A DNA stretch of 64,000 nt from Halomonas organivorans (lineage in GTDB: Bacteria; Pseudomonadota; Gammaproteobacteria; Pseudomonadales; Halomonadaceae): positions 62,001-126,000 of the forward strand of contig NZ_JACHXM010000004.1 of NCBI RefSeq assembly GCF_014192055.1, given 5' to 3'. The notes beneath the pieces were generated by a model, which was not told the origin of the DNA, did no database searches, and worked only from the letters and a program-made list of their open reading frames with translations. Both the position numbers and the translations under genes were made by a program. Of the stretch, positions 1 through 9,407 are shown in pieces (within the stretch, counting starts at the first letter, position 1; each line of letters starts with the position of its first letter).

Positions 1-731
1 CCTCGGCAGAAGTGAGCTATCACTACTCCAACTCCTATACCGTCTACGACTCCCTGGGCACTGCGCATAACGTCACCGCCTATTTTACCAAGACCGGGGC
101 GAATACCTGGGACGTCACGACGGCCATCAATGGCGTGGCCGGTAGCGTCGATGCCGCTGGTGCGGTCCAAGCGCAGGGAACCCTGACCTTCAATGCCGAT
201 GGCACCCTGGCTGACGACACCCCGATCAACCTGGCCTATGCCAACGCCAACGATGGCTCTGCCCAGATCGCGACAGGGGCGGACAACCTGAACTTCGATT
301 TCGACCTGGCGGGTACCACCCAGTTTTCCAACGACTCCACCAATACATCCCTGACCCAGGATGGCTATACCTCGGGTGCCCTGGTGGGCATCACCATCGA
401 AGACGATGGCACCGTGATGCGCAACTACACCAACGAGCAGTCGATGGCGGCGGGGCAGATCGTGCTGGCCAACTTCCGCAATCCGGAAGGGCTCGAGGCG
501 GTGGGCGATAACGCCTGGAAGGCGACCGGTGTTTCCGGACAGGAGCTGGTGGGCGAGGCAGGCACTGGCATGCTGGGGTCTATCAACTCCGGTGCCATCG
601 AGACTTCCAACGTGGATCTGGCCAAGCAGCTGGTGGACATGATCGTCACCCAGCGCGCCTACCAGGCCAATTCCCAGACCATCTCGACCCAGGACGAGGT
701 CCTGCAGGCCGCCATCAACCTGAGCCGCTAA
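1..731 (+). CDS. flgE: Flagellar hook protein FlgE, C-terminal part (5' end outside window)
   Basis: About 243 codons of the 3' end are visible and the reading frame is open to the window edge, so the start lies upstream. FlgE is the subunit of the flagellar hook, exported through the flagellar type III apparatus. The visible part carries the hook middle domain and then the conserved axial-protein C-terminal module, with an E-T-S-N-V-D segment near 600-617 followed by a helix containing V-T-Q-R-A-Y-Q-A-N-S, typical of hook and rod proteins. It is followed 16 nt later by flgF, which fits the standard flgBCDEFGHIJ order. Confidence 0.93.
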   Translation, partial: SAEVSYHYSNSYTVYDSLGTAHNVTAYFTKTGANTWDVTTAINGVAGSVDAAGAVQAQGTLTFNADGTLADDTPINLAYANANDGSAQIATGADNLNFDFDLAGTTQFSNDSTNTSLTQDGYTSGALVGITIEDDGTVMRNYTNEQSMAAGQIVLANFRNPEGLEAVGDNAWKATGVSGQELVGEAGTGMLGSINSGAIETSNVDLAKQLVDMIVTQRAYQANSQTISTQDEVLQAAINLSR

Positions 732-747
732 GCCCGGGAGCTGACGC

Positions 748-1503
748 ATGGATCGCATTCTCTATACCGCCATGAGCGGCGCGCGGCAGAGCATGGAGCA
801 GCAGGCGGTGGTCAGCCACAACCTGGCCAACGCCTCCACCAGCGGCTTCCGCGCCCAGCTGCAGGCCATGCGCGCGGTGCCGGTGCAGGGCGACGGGCGC
901 CTGGACACCCGGGCCTCGGTCGCCGCCACCACGCCCGGCGCCGACTTCTCGCCGGGCCCCATGAATCGCACCGGTCGAACCCTGGACGTGGCGATGCAGG
1001 GCGATGCCTGGCTCGCCGTCCAGGCCCCCGACGGCAGCGAGGCCTATACCCGTCGCGGCGATCTCCAGGTCGACGGGGACGGCCTGCTGCGCAGCGCCGG
1101 TCGTCCGGTGATCGGCGAAGGCGGCCCCATCCAGGTGCCGCTGGGCGCCGAGCTGTCGATGGGCAGCGACGGCACGCTCAGCGCCATCGCGCCTGGGCAG
1201 AATGCCGATGGCCTGGTCACGGTGGGTCGCCTCAAGCTGGTCACGCCTGGCGAAGGGGGGCTCACGCGCGGCGAGGATGGCCTGTTCCGTGGCCCCGTCA
1301 ATCAGGATGGCGTTCCCGGCGCACTGCCCGCCGATGAGGACGCGACGCTCGTCAGCGGGGCCCTGGAGGGCAGCAACGTCAACCCGGTGGACGCCATGGT
1401 GTCGATGATCGACGTGGCGCGTCGCTACGAGATGCAGACCAAGGTCATGAGCACCGTCGACGAGAATGCGCAGCGGGCCGATCGCCTGCTGTCCATGAAC
1501 TGA
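748..1503 (+). CDS. flgF: Flagellar proximal rod protein FlgF
   Basis: 251 aa, the usual FlgF length. The N-terminus has the rod/hook signature ([12 protein letters not shown], about residues 26-37) and the C-terminus has the paired axial helix ([12 protein letters not shown]). FlgF is a rod component between the MS ring and the distal rod, secreted without a cleaved signal peptide. It starts with ATG 16 nt after flgE and is followed 26 nt later by flgG, clearly one operon. Confidence 0.95.
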   Translation: MDRILYTAMSGARQSMEQQAVVSHNLANASTSGFRAQLQAMRAVPVQGDGRLDTRASVAATTPGADFSPGPMNRTGRTLDVAMQGDAWLAVQAPDGSEAYTRRGDLQVDGDGLLRSAGRPVIGEGGPIQVPLGAELSMGSDGTLSAIAPGQNADGLVTVGRLKLVTPGEGGLTRGEDGLFRGPVNQDGVPGALPADEDATLVSGALEGSNVNPVDAMVSMIDVARRYEMQTKVMSTVDENAQRADRLLSMN

Positions 1504-1529
1504 GCCGTCGCCAACACGAGGAATTTCCG

Positions 1530-2312
1530 ATGATCAAGTCACTATGGACGGCCAAGACCGGGCTGGAATCCCAGCAGACGCAGCTGGACGTCATTTCCAA
1601 CAACCTGGCCAACGTCAACACCAACGGCTTCAAGCAGTCCCGGGCGGTGTTCGAGGATCTGCTGTACCAGAACCTGCGCCAGCCCGGCGCCCAGAACAAT
1701 GCCCAGGACCGGCTGCCGTCGGGCATGCAGGTCGGCACCGGGGTGCGCCCGGTGGCCACCGAGCGGCTGCATACCCAGGGCGGGCTCGAGGAGACCGGCA
1801 ACAGCCGCGATCTGGCGATCGAGGGCAAGGGCTTCTTCCAGGTGCTGATGCCGGACGGCACCACCTCCTATACCCGCGACGGCAGCTTCCAGCTCGACGC
1901 CAACGGCCAGATGGTCACCGCCAACGGCTATCCGATGGAGCCGGCAATCATCATCCCGCGCAACGCCCTCTCGGTGCATATCGGCGAGGACGGCATCGTG
2001 TCGGTGAAGGTGCCGGGCGACAGCGAACAGCAGGAGGTCGGGCAGATTACCCTCTCGAGCTTCGTCAACCCCGCTGGCCTTGAGAGCCTGGGCGGCAACC
2101 TGTATGCCGAGACGACGTCCTCCGGGCCGCGCAATGAGGACATCCCGGGCATGAACGGTACCGGAACGGTGCTGCAGAACTACGTCGAGACCTCCAACGT
2201 CAACGTGGTCAAGGAAATGGTCAGCATGATCCAGACCCAGCGCGCCTACGAGATCAACAGCAAGGCCGTGAAGACCAGCGACGAGATGCTGGCGCGCCTG
2301 GCCCAGCTGTGA
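1530..2312 (+). CDS. flgG: Flagellar distal rod protein FlgG
   Basis: 260 aa, matching the strongly conserved length of FlgG. The N-terminus begins [12 protein letters not shown] and contains the [13 protein letters not shown] rod motif. The C-terminal helix has [14 protein letters not shown] and the I-Q-T-Q-R-A-Y-E motif. FlgG forms the distal rod that passes through the P and L rings made by the next two genes. The start ATG is preceded by an A/G-rich ribosome-binding site. Confidence 0.97.
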   Translation: MIKSLWTAKTGLESQQTQLDVISNNLANVNTNGFKQSRAVFEDLLYQNLRQPGAQNNAQDRLPSGMQVGTGVRPVATERLHTQGGLEETGNSRDLAIEGKGFFQVLMPDGTTSYTRDGSFQLDANGQMVTANGYPMEPAIIIPRNALSVHIGEDGIVSVKVPGDSEQQEVGQITLSSFVNPAGLESLGGNLYAETTSSGPRNEDIPGMNGTGTVLQNYVETSNVNVVKEMVSMIQTQRAYEINSKAVKTSDEMLARLAQL

Positions 2313-2340
2313 ACACGATGATGGACCGGAGAGTGATGGC

Positions 2341-3024
2341 ATGAGTGGGGCGAGCCTGGCCAGGACATGGCGCTGGCTGCTGGTGGGCGCACTGGTGGTG
2401 CTGGGAGGCTGCGCGCAGATTCCCCATGCCTCGGTGGTCGGCGAGCAGGAGAGGATCGACATTCCCGAGCGGCCGATGGCCCGTGCCAACGGCGCCATCT
2501 ACCAGCCCCGCAGCGGCTATCAGCCGCTGTTCGAGGACCGCCGTCCGCGCATGCGGGGCGACATCCTGACCATCGTGCTGGACGAGCAGGTCAGCGCCAG
2601 CAAGAACTCCCAGTCCAATGCCGATCGCAACGGCTCCTCCAGCCTGGAGCTCGCCCAGTTGCCGGATGCCCTCGACACCCTGGCCGAGTATGGGTTCGAC
2701 GTCTCCGGCCAGAGCGACTTCGAGGGCGGAGGCGGCTCGCAGGCCAACAACTCCTTTACCGGCACCATCACGGTGACCGTGGTGGACGTAATGGGCAACG
2801 GCAATCTGCGGGTGCGCGGCGAGAAGCAGATCGCCATCAACCAGGGCACCGAGTTCATCCGCTTCGGCGGGGTCGTCAATCCGCGAGACATCACCGGCGA
2901 GAACACCGTGCCTTCCACCTCGGTGGCCGATGCGCGCATCGAGTACGTCGGCGACGGCTATATCAACGAGGCGCAGCACATGGGCTGGCTGCAGCGGTTC
3001 TTCCTCAACGTTTCGCCCTTCTGA
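2341..3024 (+). CDS. flgH: Flagellar L-ring lipoprotein FlgH
   Basis: 227 aa. A hydrophobic signal sequence ends in a lipobox L-G-G-C, with the lipidated cysteine at residue 24. The mature part contains the conserved L-ring core ([11 protein letters not shown] near residue 75 and the late N-P-R-D-I segment), ending with [10 protein letters not shown]. FlgH forms the outer-membrane bushing of the flagellum. The ATG at 2341 follows a GGAGAG ribosome-binding site. The gene ends 10 nt before flgI. Confidence 0.96.
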   Translation: MSGASLARTWRWLLVGALVVLGGCAQIPHASVVGEQERIDIPERPMARANGAIYQPRSGYQPLFEDRRPRMRGDILTIVLDEQVSASKNSQSNADRNGSSSLELAQLPDALDTLAEYGFDVSGQSDFEGGGGSQANNSFTGTITVTVVDVMGNGNLRVRGEKQIAINQGTEFIRFGGVVNPRDITGENTVPSTSVADARIEYVGDGYINEAQHMGWLQRFFLNVSPF

Positions 3025-3034
3025 GGTGAGTGGC

Positions 3035-4171
3035 ATGATGACCGGCACCCGACGCGCGCGCGGCGCATTTTCCTGGCTGGCCCGTGGGCTGGCGCTGTTC
3101 CTGTTGGCCCTGGTCGCCTTGCCGGCCCAGGCCGAACGGCTGCGTGACATGGCCAGCTTCGCCGGCGTGCGCGACAACGCCCTGGTCGGCTATGGCCTGG
3201 TGGTCGGGCTCGACGGCACCGGCGACCGCACCACCCAGGCGCCCTTCACCGGCCAGAGCCTGACCAACATGCTGTCCCAGCTGGGCATCACCGTGCCGCC
3301 CGGCACCAACATGCAGCTGCGCAACGTGGCGGCGGTGATGGTCACCGCCGAGATGCCGCCCTTCGCCCGGCCGGGCCAGAACCTCGACGTGGTGGTGTCC
3401 TCGGTGGGCAACGCCGACAGCCTGCGCGGCGGCACCCTGCTGATGACCCCGCTCAAGGGGGCCGACGGCGCGACCTATGCGCTGGCCCAGGGCAACCTGC
3501 TGGTGGCCGGTGCCAGCGCGTCGGGCGGCGGTTCCAGCGTGCAGGTCAACCAGCAGAGCGGCGGGCGGATCGCCAATGGCGCCACCGTCGAGCGCGGCGT
3601 GCCCCTCGACCTGGGCGCCAAAGGTGGGCTGCTCGAGCTGCAGCTGCAGACCGACGATTTCGGCACCGCCCAGCGCGCCGTCAGCGCCATCAACCAGGAG
3701 TTTGGTCGCGTGGTGGCCTCGGCGCGCAACGCCCGGGTCATCACCCTCGACGGCCCCCGTGACGCCAACGCCCGAGTCAATTTCATGGCGCGCATCGAAA
3801 ACGTCCAGGTCACGCCCACCGAGGAGCCCGCCAAGGTGGTGCTCAACTCGCGCACCGGTTCCATCGTGCTCAATGGCCAGGTGACCCTGCATCGGGCGGC
3901 GGTGGCACAGGGCAACCTGTCGATCGTCATCGACAGCAGTTTCGGCGTCAGCCAGCCCAATCCCTTCACCGACGGCGACACCGTGGTGGTGCAGGACACC
4001 CAGGTCAGCATCCAGCAGCAGCCGGGCACCCTCAAGGTCGTCGAAGGCGCCGACCTGCTCGAAGTGGTGGATGCGCTCAATTCGCTGGGCGCCACCCCGA
4101 ATGACCTGATGTCGATCCTCGAGGCCCTCAAGGAAGCGGGCTCGCTGCGCGCCGAGCTGGAGATCATCTGA
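3035..4171 (+). CDS. flgI: Flagellar P-ring protein FlgI
   Basis: 378 aa from the ATG at 3035, chosen because a GAGGTGAG ribosome-binding site lies just upstream and the protein then begins with a clean signal peptide (basic start, hydrophobic core, A-Q-A cleavage site about residue 33). The mature start [13 protein letters not shown] and the [12 protein letters not shown] segment are typical of FlgI. It builds the periplasmic P ring in peptidoglycan. An in-frame extension back to 2930 overlaps flgH and is not credible. The stop overlaps the flgJ start (TGATG). Confidence 0.96.
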   Translation: MMTGTRRARGAFSWLARGLALFLLALVALPAQAERLRDMASFAGVRDNALVGYGLVVGLDGTGDRTTQAPFTGQSLTNMLSQLGITVPPGTNMQLRNVAAVMVTAEMPPFARPGQNLDVVVSSVGNADSLRGGTLLMTPLKGADGATYALAQGNLLVAGASASGGGSSVQVNQQSGGRIANGATVERGVPLDLGAKGGLLELQLQTDDFGTAQRAVSAINQEFGRVVASARNARVITLDGPRDANARVNFMARIENVQVTPTEEPAKVVLNSRTGSIVLNGQVTLHRAAVAQGNLSIVIDSSFGVSQPNPFTDGDTVVVQDTQVSIQQQPGTLKVVEGADLLEVVDALNSLGATPNDLMSILEALKEAGSLRAELEII

Positions 4172-5190
4172 TGAGCCTGGACACTCCTGGAGGCATGAGC
4201 GGCCAGTTCGCCCTGGATATCCAGAGCCTCGAGCGCCTCAAGCACACCGCTAGCAGAGCGCCTGGCCAGGGGCTCGAGGGCGCGGCCAAGCAGTTCGAGG
4301 CGCTGTTCGTGCAGATGATGATGAAGAGCATGCGCGATGCCGTGCCCTCATCGGGGCTGCTCGACAGCCGCCAGGGCGACTTTTATCAGGAGCTGCTCGA
4401 CAAGCAGTGGTCGCAGACCGTCGCCGAACGCGGCGTGGGGCTGGCCGATCAGCTGGTCTCGCAGCTCCAGGGATCGCTTGGCGAGCGCCAGCCCTCGGGC
4501 GGCGGTCAGGATATCGAGGCGCTGATCGCCGGTATCCCGCGCGGCACGCCGCGTCCGCTGACGGATGCCCTGCGCCCGGATGCCGGCGCGGAGGCACCGG
4601 ACGAGGCTGCCGCCGAGGCCGGCTTCCTGGACGCGCTCCAGACAGTGGCCGCCGATGCAGCGTCGGAGACGGTCGCGCCCGTCGACGTATCGCGCCCGGA
4701 TCATGTCCAGGCCTTCGTGTCGCGGCTCTCCGCCCCGGCCCATGAGGCCAGCCGGGCCTCCGGCGTGCCGGCCGAACTGATCCTCGCCCAGGCGGCGCTG
4801 GAGACCGGCTGGGGGCGTCGCGAGATCGCCACGGCCGACGGCGGCAACAGCCATAACCTGTTCGGCATCAAGGCCGGCAGCCGCTGGCAGGGCGAGACCA
4901 CCGAGATCCTGACCCACGAGGTCATCGACGGCCGGCGCCAGGCGGTGCGCGACCGCTTCCGCGTCTACGGCTCCTTCGAGGAGGCCTTCACCGACTACGC
5001 CCGGCTGATCGGCGACAACCCGCGCTATGCCGGCGTCACGGCGGCGGCGACGCCCGATCAGGCGGCGCGTGCCTTGCAGCGCGGCGGCTACGCCACCGAC
5101 CCGGCCTACGCCGACAAGCTGATCGCGGTGATGGATACCCTGGGGCCGCTGGCCGGGGGCGACATGCTGGCTCGGGCCACTACGCCCTGA
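4171..5190 (+). CDS. flgJ: FlgJ: rod cap and peptidoglycan hydrolase
   Basis: 339 aa, bifunctional form. Residues about 20-100 are the rod-binding/capping domain (A-A-K-Q-F-E-A-L-F-V-Q-M-M-M-K-S-M-R). Residues about 175-330 are a glucosaminidase-family domain with A-Q-A-A-L-E-T-G-W-G and N-L-F-G-I-K-A; the glutamate in A-L-E is the expected catalytic acid. It opens peptidoglycan for the growing rod. Its start codon overlaps the flgI stop by one base, implying coupled translation. A linker of about 75 residues rich in Pro, Ala and Asp separates the domains. Confidence 0.95.
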   Translation: MSLDTPGGMSGQFALDIQSLERLKHTASRAPGQGLEGAAKQFEALFVQMMMKSMRDAVPSSGLLDSRQGDFYQELLDKQWSQTVAERGVGLADQLVSQLQGSLGERQPSGGGQDIEALIAGIPRGTPRPLTDALRPDAGAEAPDEAAAEAGFLDALQTVAADAASETVAPVDVSRPDHVQAFVSRLSAPAHEASRASGVPAELILAQAALETGWGRREIATADGGNSHNLFGIKAGSRWQGETTEILTHEVIDGRRQAVRDRFRVYGSFEEAFTDYARLIGDNPRYAGVTAAATPDQAARALQRGGYATDPAYADKLIAVMDTLGPLAGGDMLARATTP

Positions 5191-5216
5191 GCGAGGGATT
5201 CGTCGGGGCGATGGCC

Positions 5217-5243
5217 TCAAGTTCGGCCCGGCGTGGCCGATAG
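5217..5243 (+). promoter_or_regulatory. FliA (sigma-28) promoter of flgKL
   Basis: TCAAGTTC (5217-5224), 11 nt, then GCCGATAG (5236-5243). This differs little from the enterobacterial FliA consensus TAAAGTTT-N11-GCCGATAA. It lies 30 nt before the flgK ATG, in the gap after flgJ, so the hook-associated genes can be expressed late and independently of the rod operon. Confidence 0.85.
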
Positions 5244-5272
5244 CCTGATAATCGGCATAAGGGAATACCGTC

Positions 5273-6916
5273 ATGAGCATCTTCTCCACGGGCCTCAGCG
5301 GCCTCAACGCCGCCCAGAACGCCCTGGCCACCACCAGCAACAACATCAGCAACATCTTCACGCCGGGCTACAACCGCGAAGTGACCATGCTCGGCGAGAG
5401 CAGCACCGGCAATGGCGGTGTCCAGGTCAACGATATCCAGCGCCAGTTCAATCGCTATATCGCCGACCAGCTCAACTCGGCGACCAGCAAGACCAGCGCC
5501 CTGGAGACCTACGCTGGCCAGGTGGAGCAGATCGACAGCCTGCTGGCCGATCGCGATGCCGGCCTGTCGCCGCTGATGCAGGACTTCTTCTCCTCCATGG
5601 AAGACCTGGCCAGCGCCCCGGCCGATCCGGCGGCCCGCCAGGGGGTGCTGGGGTCGGCAGACACGCTGAGCGCCCAGTTCCGTTCCTTCGACGGCTATCT
5701 GCAGGACATGCAGGAAGGGATCAACGGCCAGATCAGGGATGAAGTCACCCAGATCAACAACACCACCGAGCAGTTGGCCGGCATCAACCGCGAGATCGCC
5801 CTGGCTCGGGCCAAGCAGGGCGAGGCGCCCAATGCCTTGCTTAACCAGCGCGACCAGTTGGTTCACGAGCTCAGCGAGCGCATGGACCTGCGGCTCAACG
5901 TGCAGGATGGCTCGTCCTACAACGTCAGCCTGCCCAACGGCCAGCCGCTGGTGCTGGGTGATCGCAGCGTCGACCTGAAGGTCATGGAATCGCCCGAGGA
6001 TCCCCAGCGAATGGTGGTCGGTTACCCGGATTCCGGCGGCAACGTCATTGCCCTGGACGAAGATACCATCAGCGGCGGTTCGCTCGGCGGCCTGATGGGG
6101 TTCCGTGCCGAAACCCTGGACAAGGCCCAGAACCAGATCGGCCAGATGGCCGTGTCGCTGGCCGTGGCGATCAACCAGCAGCATGCCAACGGCATCGACC
6201 TGGACGGCGAACAGGGTGGCGATCTCTTCTCCATCGGAGAGCCCCGGGCCTTCGGCGTGGAGGGCAATGGCGGCAGTGCCCAGGTGGATGCCATCGCCTT
6301 CGATGCCGATAACATCGATCAGTTGAAGGCCACCGACTACACGGTGCGCGTCACCGATGCCGCGGCACCCTCCTTCGAGGTGATTCGCCAGGACACCGGG
6401 CAGGCGCTGGATGTCGCCGACGTCGAATATGACAGCGGAGAGCTCAGCTTCGGCGGCGTCACCCTGACGTTTGACGATGCCACCCAGCTGGCCGGCAACG
6501 ACCGCTTCGTGGTCCAGCCGGTACGCCATGCGGCGGCCGACCTGAGGACGGCCATCGCCGACACCGACAAGATTGCCGCGGCGGGAGCCGGCGGAGAGGC
6601 CGGCAACAACGAGAATGCCCTGGCCCTGCAGGATCTGCAGCAGGAGAGCGTTGTCGGTGGCTCGGCGTCGCTCAGCGAGGCCTATGCCTCGATGGTCAGC
6701 GACGTCGGCAACCGGACCAATATCGTCCAGGTCAACCTCGACGCGCAGCAGGGGCTCAGCGAACAGCTACGGGCCGCCCAGCAGTCCGAATCCGGCGTCA
6801 ACCTGGACGAGGAGGCGGCCAACCTGATCCGCTACCAGCAGTTCTACCAGGCCAATGCCAAGGTCATCGACGTCGGGCGCACGGTCATCGATACCGTGCT
6901 TGGCCTGGGCACTTGA
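5273..6916 (+). CDS. flgK: Flagellar hook-associated protein 1 (FlgK)
   Basis: 547 aa. The N-terminus S-I-F-S-T-G-L-S-G-L-N-A-A-Q and the axial motif S-N-N-I-S-N are diagnostic. The C-terminus has the paired helix with L-I-R-Y-Q-Q-F-Y-Q-A-N-A-K-V-I. FlgK is the first hook-filament junction protein, assembled distal to the hook cap and before FlgL. It has its own sigma-28 promoter and is followed 18 nt later by flgL. The ATG at 5273 is the only sensible start given the conserved N-terminus. Confidence 0.96.
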   Translation: MSIFSTGLSGLNAAQNALATTSNNISNIFTPGYNREVTMLGESSTGNGGVQVNDIQRQFNRYIADQLNSATSKTSALETYAGQVEQIDSLLADRDAGLSPLMQDFFSSMEDLASAPADPAARQGVLGSADTLSAQFRSFDGYLQDMQEGINGQIRDEVTQINNTTEQLAGINREIALARAKQGEAPNALLNQRDQLVHELSERMDLRLNVQDGSSYNVSLPNGQPLVLGDRSVDLKVMESPEDPQRMVVGYPDSGGNVIALDEDTISGGSLGGLMGFRAETLDKAQNQIGQMAVSLAVAINQQHANGIDLDGEQGGDLFSIGEPRAFGVEGNGGSAQVDAIAFDADNIDQLKATDYTVRVTDAAAPSFEVIRQDTGQALDVADVEYDSGELSFGGVTLTFDDATQLAGNDRFVVQPVRHAAADLRTAIADTDKIAAAGAGGEAGNNENALALQDLQQESVVGGSASLSEAYASMVSDVGNRTNIVQVNLDAQQGLSEQLRAAQQSESGVNLDEEAANLIRYQQFYQANAKVIDVGRTVIDTVLGLGT

Positions 6917-6934
6917 TAGAGGGAGCCTCGAGAG

Positions 6935-8161
6935 ATGCGCATCAGCACCGTCACCATGTATGAGCAGAGCGTCGGCTCGCTCAACCAGCAGCAGTCGGAT
7001 TTTCTCAAGGTTAGCCAGCAGCTCTCCAGCGGGCGTCGCGTGGTCAATCCTTCCGATGATCCCCAGGCGGCTTCTCGCGCCGTGGGCGTGGATCAGGCCA
7101 AGGCCATTACCCAGCAGTACACCGACTCTCGAGTCAGCGCCCGCAATTCGCTGTCCCAGTCCGAGAGCGTGCTCAACAGCGTCAGCGACGCCATCAGCAG
7201 TGCCAAGACGCTGCTGATCCAGGCCTCCAGCGATACCCTGAGCGATGCCGACCGGCAGTCGGTCGCCTCCGAGCTGCGCGGCGTCTACGAGACACTGTTC
7301 GGCCAGGCCAATGCTGCGGATGGCAACGGTAACTACCTGTTTGGAGGCTACTCCGACGACAGCGAGCCTTTCGTCAAGGGCTCTGACGGCCAAATCGGAT
7401 ACGTGGGTGCCAGCCAGGTTCGCGAGCAGCGCATCGACGCCTCGCGGCTGATGAAAGTCAGCGACAGCGGCGAGGCGATCTTCCAGAGCGTGCCCAGCGG
7501 CGCCGGCTACGTGGCCACCGCCGATGCGGCCAACGGCGGCAGCGTTACCTTCAAGGGACCCCAGATCGTCGACGACCAGGCCGTCACCACCGACGAGGCC
7601 TACACGCTCAGCTTCGATGGCGATGCCGCCTCAGGCTATACCTATGAGGTTGAGGACAGTGACGGCAACCCCGTCGCCTCGGGTAACTATGTCCCCGAGA
7701 ATGGCGAGACGACGCGGGTCGAGTTCGGGGGGCTGGTCATGGAGCTCGACGGGGAGCCGTCGGCCGGCGACAGCATCGCGATCAATCCCGCCGACCAGGG
7801 CAACACCGATCTGTTCTCGACGCTCGAGAGCGCGCTTGGCGTGCTGGAATCTCCCGCCGGGACGCCGGCCGAAAAGGCGGCCCTTCGCAACACCTTGGAT
7901 ACCTCCATGCGCGAGCTGGACAATAGCCTGGACAATGTCCTGACCGTGCGGGCCTCCATGGGCGCGCGACTCAACGAGCTGGACGTGGTGGACGGGGTGA
8001 GCAGCAACCGCACCCTCAACTACGAGCAGACCCTGTCCGACCTGGTCGACCTGGACTATGCCGAGGCGATCTCCGAATACAGCCTCCGCCAGGTGGGCAT
8101 GCAGGCCTCCCAGCAGACCTTTGCCAACATGAAGGGCATGTCGCTTTTCCAGTACCTCTGA
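6935..8161 (+). CDS. flgL: Flagellar hook-associated protein 3 (FlgL)
   Basis: 408 aa. It starts M-R-I-S-T-V-T-M-Y and contains the flagellin-like N-terminal helix with S-S-G-R-R-V-V-N-P-S-D-D-P. The C-terminus resembles flagellin C-terminal coiled coil (D-L-D-Y-A-E-A-I-S-E-Y-S-L). FlgL is the second junction protein between FlgK and filament. The central region about residues 140-300 is the variable exposed part. It is the last gene of the plus-strand flg run and is followed by an intrinsic terminator. Confidence 0.95.
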   Translation: MRISTVTMYEQSVGSLNQQQSDFLKVSQQLSSGRRVVNPSDDPQAASRAVGVDQAKAITQQYTDSRVSARNSLSQSESVLNSVSDAISSAKTLLIQASSDTLSDADRQSVASELRGVYETLFGQANAADGNGNYLFGGYSDDSEPFVKGSDGQIGYVGASQVREQRIDASRLMKVSDSGEAIFQSVPSGAGYVATADAANGGSVTFKGPQIVDDQAVTTDEAYTLSFDGDAASGYTYEVEDSDGNPVASGNYVPENGETTRVEFGGLVMELDGEPSAGDSIAINPADQGNTDLFSTLESALGVLESPAGTPAEKAALRNTLDTSMRELDNSLDNVLTVRASMGARLNELDVVDGVSSNRTLNYEQTLSDLVDLDYAEAISEYSLRQVGMQASQQTFANMKGMSLFQYL

Positions 8162-8210
8162 TATCCCGAGCCCTGCCGGTCATGGTCTATCCCGGCCATG
8201 ACCCCTTGTC

Positions 8211-8244
8211 CCGCCCTGTCGCATCCCGTCAGGGCGGTTTTTTT
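8211..8244 (+). terminator. Intrinsic terminator of the flg operon
   Basis: An 8-bp stem CCGCCCTG (8211-8218) / CAGGGCGG (8230-8237) with an 11-nt loop is followed directly by seven T residues (8238-8244). It sits 50 nt after the flgL stop. There is no A-run on the left side, so it acts only on plus-strand transcripts and not on the converging fliR operon. Confidence 0.9.
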
Positions 8245-8260
8245 GTGTCGATGATCCTGG

Positions 8261-8316
8261 CGACGGGCGACGGGCGACGGGCGACGGGCGACGGGCGACG
8301 GGCGACGGGCGACGGG
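8261..8316. repeat. Eight perfect tandem copies of a 7-bp unit (CGACGGG)
   Basis: The heptamer CGACGGG is repeated eight times without error between the flgL terminator and the fliR stop codon (8321-8323). The array is non-coding on the sense of both genes; it would lie in the 3' untranslated part of the fliR transcript. Perfect short repeats of this kind are prone to copy-number change by slippage. Confidence 0.95.
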
Positions 8317-8320
8317 CCGA

Positions 8321-9115
8321 TCAGTGGGTCAGCGGAGCCAGTGTGTCGATAAAGCCCCTCAGGAAGGCCAGCCCCTGGCCGAACAGCCGCTCGAGGAAGC
8401 GGTCCAGGTCGGTCATCAGCACCATCAGCAATGCCACGCCCATGGTCAACTGTGCGGGGAAGCCGATGCTGAAGATGGTCAACTGAGGCGCCGAGCGATT
8501 GAGGATGCCCAGCGACAGGTTGATGATCATCAGCGCGGCCACCAGCGGCAGCGCCAGCAGCATGCCCGACGAGAAGATGGTGCCGCCGTAGCGGGCCAGC
8601 ATCTCGAAGGCGGCGGGGTCGTAGCGTCCCAGGCCAATGGGCAGGGTCTGGAAGCTCGAGGCGAGGATCTCGATCACCACCAGATGGCCGTTGAAGGCCA
8701 GGAACATCAGCAGCGTGATCATGTAGAGGATTCTCGACAGCACCATCATGTTGGTGCCGCTCGAGGGATCGAAGAAGGTGGCGAAGGCCAGCCCCATCTT
8801 CAGGCCGATGAACTCCCCGGCGGCCTGGACCACGACCAGGGTCACGCGCATCACCAGCCCGATGGCGGCGCCGATCAGCAGCTGCTCGACGATGATGCCG
8901 AATCCCGCCCAGGACATCAGCGGAACCTCCGGCATGGCCGGCAGCACCGGCGCCACCACCACCGTAAGCGCGCCGGCCAAGCCGATCTTGGCCTGGCGTG
9001 GCACGCTGGAGTGTCCCCAGATCGGCGAGGTCATCATCAGCCCGGTGATGCGACAGAAAGGCCACAGGAAGGCGATCAGCCAGCCATGCAGCTGGGCGAA
9101 GGTGATCTCGACCAT
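8321..9115 (-). CDS. fliR: Flagellar export gate protein FliR
   Basis: 264 aa with six or so hydrophobic segments, the usual size and topology of FliR. It is part of the FliPQR export gate at the base of the flagellum, through which axial proteins leave the cell. It is the last gene of the fliLMNOPQR operon and starts 6 nt after fliQ. The start M-V-E-I-T-F-A-Q-L is typical. A longer overlapping frame (8229-9065) runs through the tandem repeat but has arginine-rich low-complexity translation and is a shadow. Confidence 0.95.
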   Translation of the reverse strand: MVEITFAQLHGWLIAFLWPFCRITGLMMTSPIWGHSSVPRQAKIGLAGALTVVVAPVLPAMPEVPLMSWAGFGIIVEQLLIGAAIGLVMRVTLVVVQAAGEFIGLKMGLAFATFFDPSSGTNMMVLSRILYMITLLMFLAFNGHLVVIEILASSFQTLPIGLGRYDPAAFEMLARYGGTIFSSGMLLALPLVAALMIINLSLGILNRSAPQLTIFSIGFPAQLTMGVALLMVLMTDLDRFLERLFGQGLAFLRGFIDTLAPLTH

Positions 9116-9121
9116 CGGCGG

Positions 9122-9391
9122 CTACATCACCAGGTTGGGAATATTGCTGAACAGCTCGCGGGTGAAGGTGGTGATCAGGTTCAGCAGCCAGGGGCCGGCA
9201 AGCACCAGTACGGCGAACACCGCCAGGATCTTGGGGATGAACGACAGGGTCATCTCGTTGATCTGGGTGGCGGCCTGGAACAGGCTGACCAGCAGGCCGG
9301 TGAACAGCGCGGTCAGCAGCAGCGGGCCGGCCAGCAGCAGTGTCACCCGCATGCCCTGGTAGGCGATGGTCATTACCGTCTCGGGGGTCAT
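9122..9391 (-). CDS. fliQ: Flagellar export gate protein FliQ
   Basis: 89 aa with two transmembrane segments, the standard FliQ size. It begins M-T-P-E-T-V-M-T-I-A and contains the conserved Q-A-A-T-Q-I-N-E-M-T-L-S-F-I-P-K motif. It is part of the FliPQR gate complex in the inner membrane. It lies 16 nt downstream of fliP and 6 nt before fliR. Confidence 0.96.
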   Translation of the reverse strand: MTPETVMTIAYQGMRVTLLLAGPLLLTALFTGLLVSLFQAATQINEMTLSFIPKILAVFAVLVLAGPWLLNLITTFTRELFSNIPNLVM

Positions 9392-9407
9392 GGCAGTCTC
9401 CGGGCGC

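Noticed and set aside
8261..8316. The 7-bp repeat as a possible CRISPR array
   Set aside because: Units are contiguous with no spacers and far too short; it is a simple tandem repeat.
8229..9065. Long minus-strand open frame over fliR and the tandem repeat
   Set aside because: It is out of frame with fliR, gives low-complexity R/P/A-rich translation and lacks a start with a ribosome-binding site; high GC makes such shadow frames common.
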